From Nitrospirota bacterium (GTDB taxonomy: Bacteria; Nitrospirota; Thermodesulfovibrionia; Thermodesulfovibrionales; SM23-35), in contig JAGSYM010000101.1 of NCBI GenBank assembly GCA_018262395.1, positions 1 through 6,497 of the forward strand: a stretch of DNA of 6,497 bases. The letters are read 5' to 3'. The translations under genes were made by a program, and so were the position numbers. Shown here piece by piece: positions 5,817 to 6,497 of this stretch. Within the stretch, counting starts at the first letter, position 1. Every line of letters starts with the position of its first letter. The notes below the pieces were generated by a model. That model ran no database searches. It was not told the origin of the DNA and was given only the letters and a program-made list of their open reading frames with translations.

Positions 5817-6497
5817 ATGGCTGATGAATCTTCAACGGAAGAACATGTTAAAAGGATGAAAAAAACTATTGCGAAAATAAAGAAAGATATGCCTTCCCTA
5901 TCTACTATCCTGAGTACCTATGAAAAAGTCTTTACAGAAAGAGCTAAATTTAGGGAAGAACTGCCTCTCCTGCTGAATGTCCGGATATCTTCACCAGACC
6001 CTCTTCGCTTTTCGCAGGGTATGACTTTGATGAACGAAGGGATATTTCCACTCGCACCTGATTCCATGGAAAAGGTTAGAGACCGTATGATCCCGGTATT
6101 GTCCAAGGCATTTCCGAAATTCAGTCCGGTGCTTCGGAAACTGAAAGCGGCTTTGAAGAAAAATCAAGTGGATTTAAAAAGCTGCATGGAAAGCATGGTG
6201 CATAACCGGGAGGAGATAATCAGCCAGACTGCTTCTCAACTTGAAACAGACCCTCTAACCCTGAAATTTATCCTGGGCCAACTCTTGAAACCTCTCGTTG
6301 AGAAACGGGCAGAGAGCCTCAGGTCTGTCATACAAAATCTTCACTGGAAGAAGGGGTACTGTCCTGTCTGCGGATCATTTCCTGTATTGAGTTACCTCAA
6401 GGGAGAAGAGGGGCAACGGTGGTTGATATGCGGGCTCTGCAGTCATGAATGGCGTTTTATGAGAACGCAGTGTCCTTTTTGCGAAAATGAAGATTCT
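5817..6497 (+). CDS. fdhE: Formate dehydrogenase accessory protein FdhE, partial at the right edge
   Basis: FdhE proteins are cytoplasmic accessory factors for respiratory formate dehydrogenases; E. coli FdhE is a rubredoxin-like iron protein that interacts with the catalytic subunit. All 227 codons to the window edge are open, against a usual length near 300. The N-terminal two thirds is a helical, lysine-rich region with EELPLLLNVRISSPDPLRFSQG (wording abbreviated by position, about 47-68) and FPLAPDSM (77-84). The metal-binding part shows YCPVCGSFPVLSYL (181-194; C182, C185), RWLICGLCSHEWRFMRTQCP (201-220; C205, C208, C219) and FC (C222), which is the family signature of CxxC pairs. At least one more CxxC is expected outside the window. 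ATG 5817 is preceded by GGAGGA (5805-5810) at 6 nt spacing. It follows the fdh genes but sits behind a strong terminator, so it may depend on read-through or its own promoter, which I could not identify. Confidence 0.93.
   Translation, partial: MADESSTEEHVKRMKKTIAKIKKDMPSLSTILSTYEKVFTERAKFREELPLLLNVRISSPDPLRFSQGMTLMNEGIFPLAPDSMEKVRDRMIPVLSKAFPKFSPVLRKLKAALKKNQVDLKSCMESMVHNREEIISQTASQLETDPLTLKFILGQLLKPLVEKRAESLRSVIQNLHWKKGYCPVCGSFPVLSYLKGEEGQRWLICGLCSHEWRFMRTQCPFCENEDS

Noticed and set aside
1..6497. tRNA, rRNA, CRISPR array, insertion sequence or phage elements
   Set aside because: No repeat arrays, transposase frames, terminal inverted repeats or cloverleaf-like sequences were seen by eye.

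Overview
The window reads as a molybdenum or tungsten cofactor and formate dehydrogenase neighbourhood from an anaerobic bacterium. The taxon is an inference: the best guess is a Desulfobacterota-like (former Deltaproteobacteria) or related lineage. The reasons are a Tat-exported, selenocysteine-containing formate dehydrogenase alpha subunit, a beta subunit that resembles the soluble periplasmic Desulfovibrio type rather than the membrane-anchored E. coli type, and an FmdE-family protein beside them. No cytochrome b (gamma) subunit is present in the window.

Layout. Positions 1-716 (minus strand) hold the N-terminal 238 codons of moeA, running off the left edge. From 717 to 1398 there is no intact gene. 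This stretch holds the remains of an unidentified gene whose stop lies 2 nt before moeA (minus strand, frameshifted and lacking a start), a 29-codon remnant of a MOSC-domain gene (plus strand, 1007-1096), and then an AT-rich regulatory region with an 11-nt direct repeat, a sigma70-like promoter and a perfect 21-bp palindrome over the -10 region. An FmdE-domain protein with a C-terminal zinc ribbon follows (1408-1977). Next is a full-length formate dehydrogenase-N-type alpha subunit (2108-5155, 1015 residues), which is read through an in-frame TGA at 2693-2695 as selenocysteine. The beta subunit gene (5168-5717) follows directly but is broken: about 101 nt appear to be missing near its 5' end, which removes most of the first iron-sulfur cysteine motif and shifts the frame. 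A strong intrinsic terminator (5738-5777) comes next, then fdhE (5817 to the right edge, partial).

How the parts fit. MoeA inserts Mo or W into molybdopterin. The alpha subunit binds the bis-MGD cofactor and one [4Fe-4S] cluster and oxidises formate (or reduces CO2) in the periplasm after Tat export. The beta subunit would carry electrons to a partner such as a cytochrome c. FdhE-family proteins support maturation of such enzymes. The MOSC family also belongs to Mo-cofactor biology. The FmdE-family protein is known by association with Mo/W enzymes, but its exact job is unclear.

The most notable points are the selenocysteine codon, the disabling deletion in the beta gene, and the cluster of damaged genes between moeA and the fdh genes. 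Together these suggest either real decay of the locus or a low-quality assembly.
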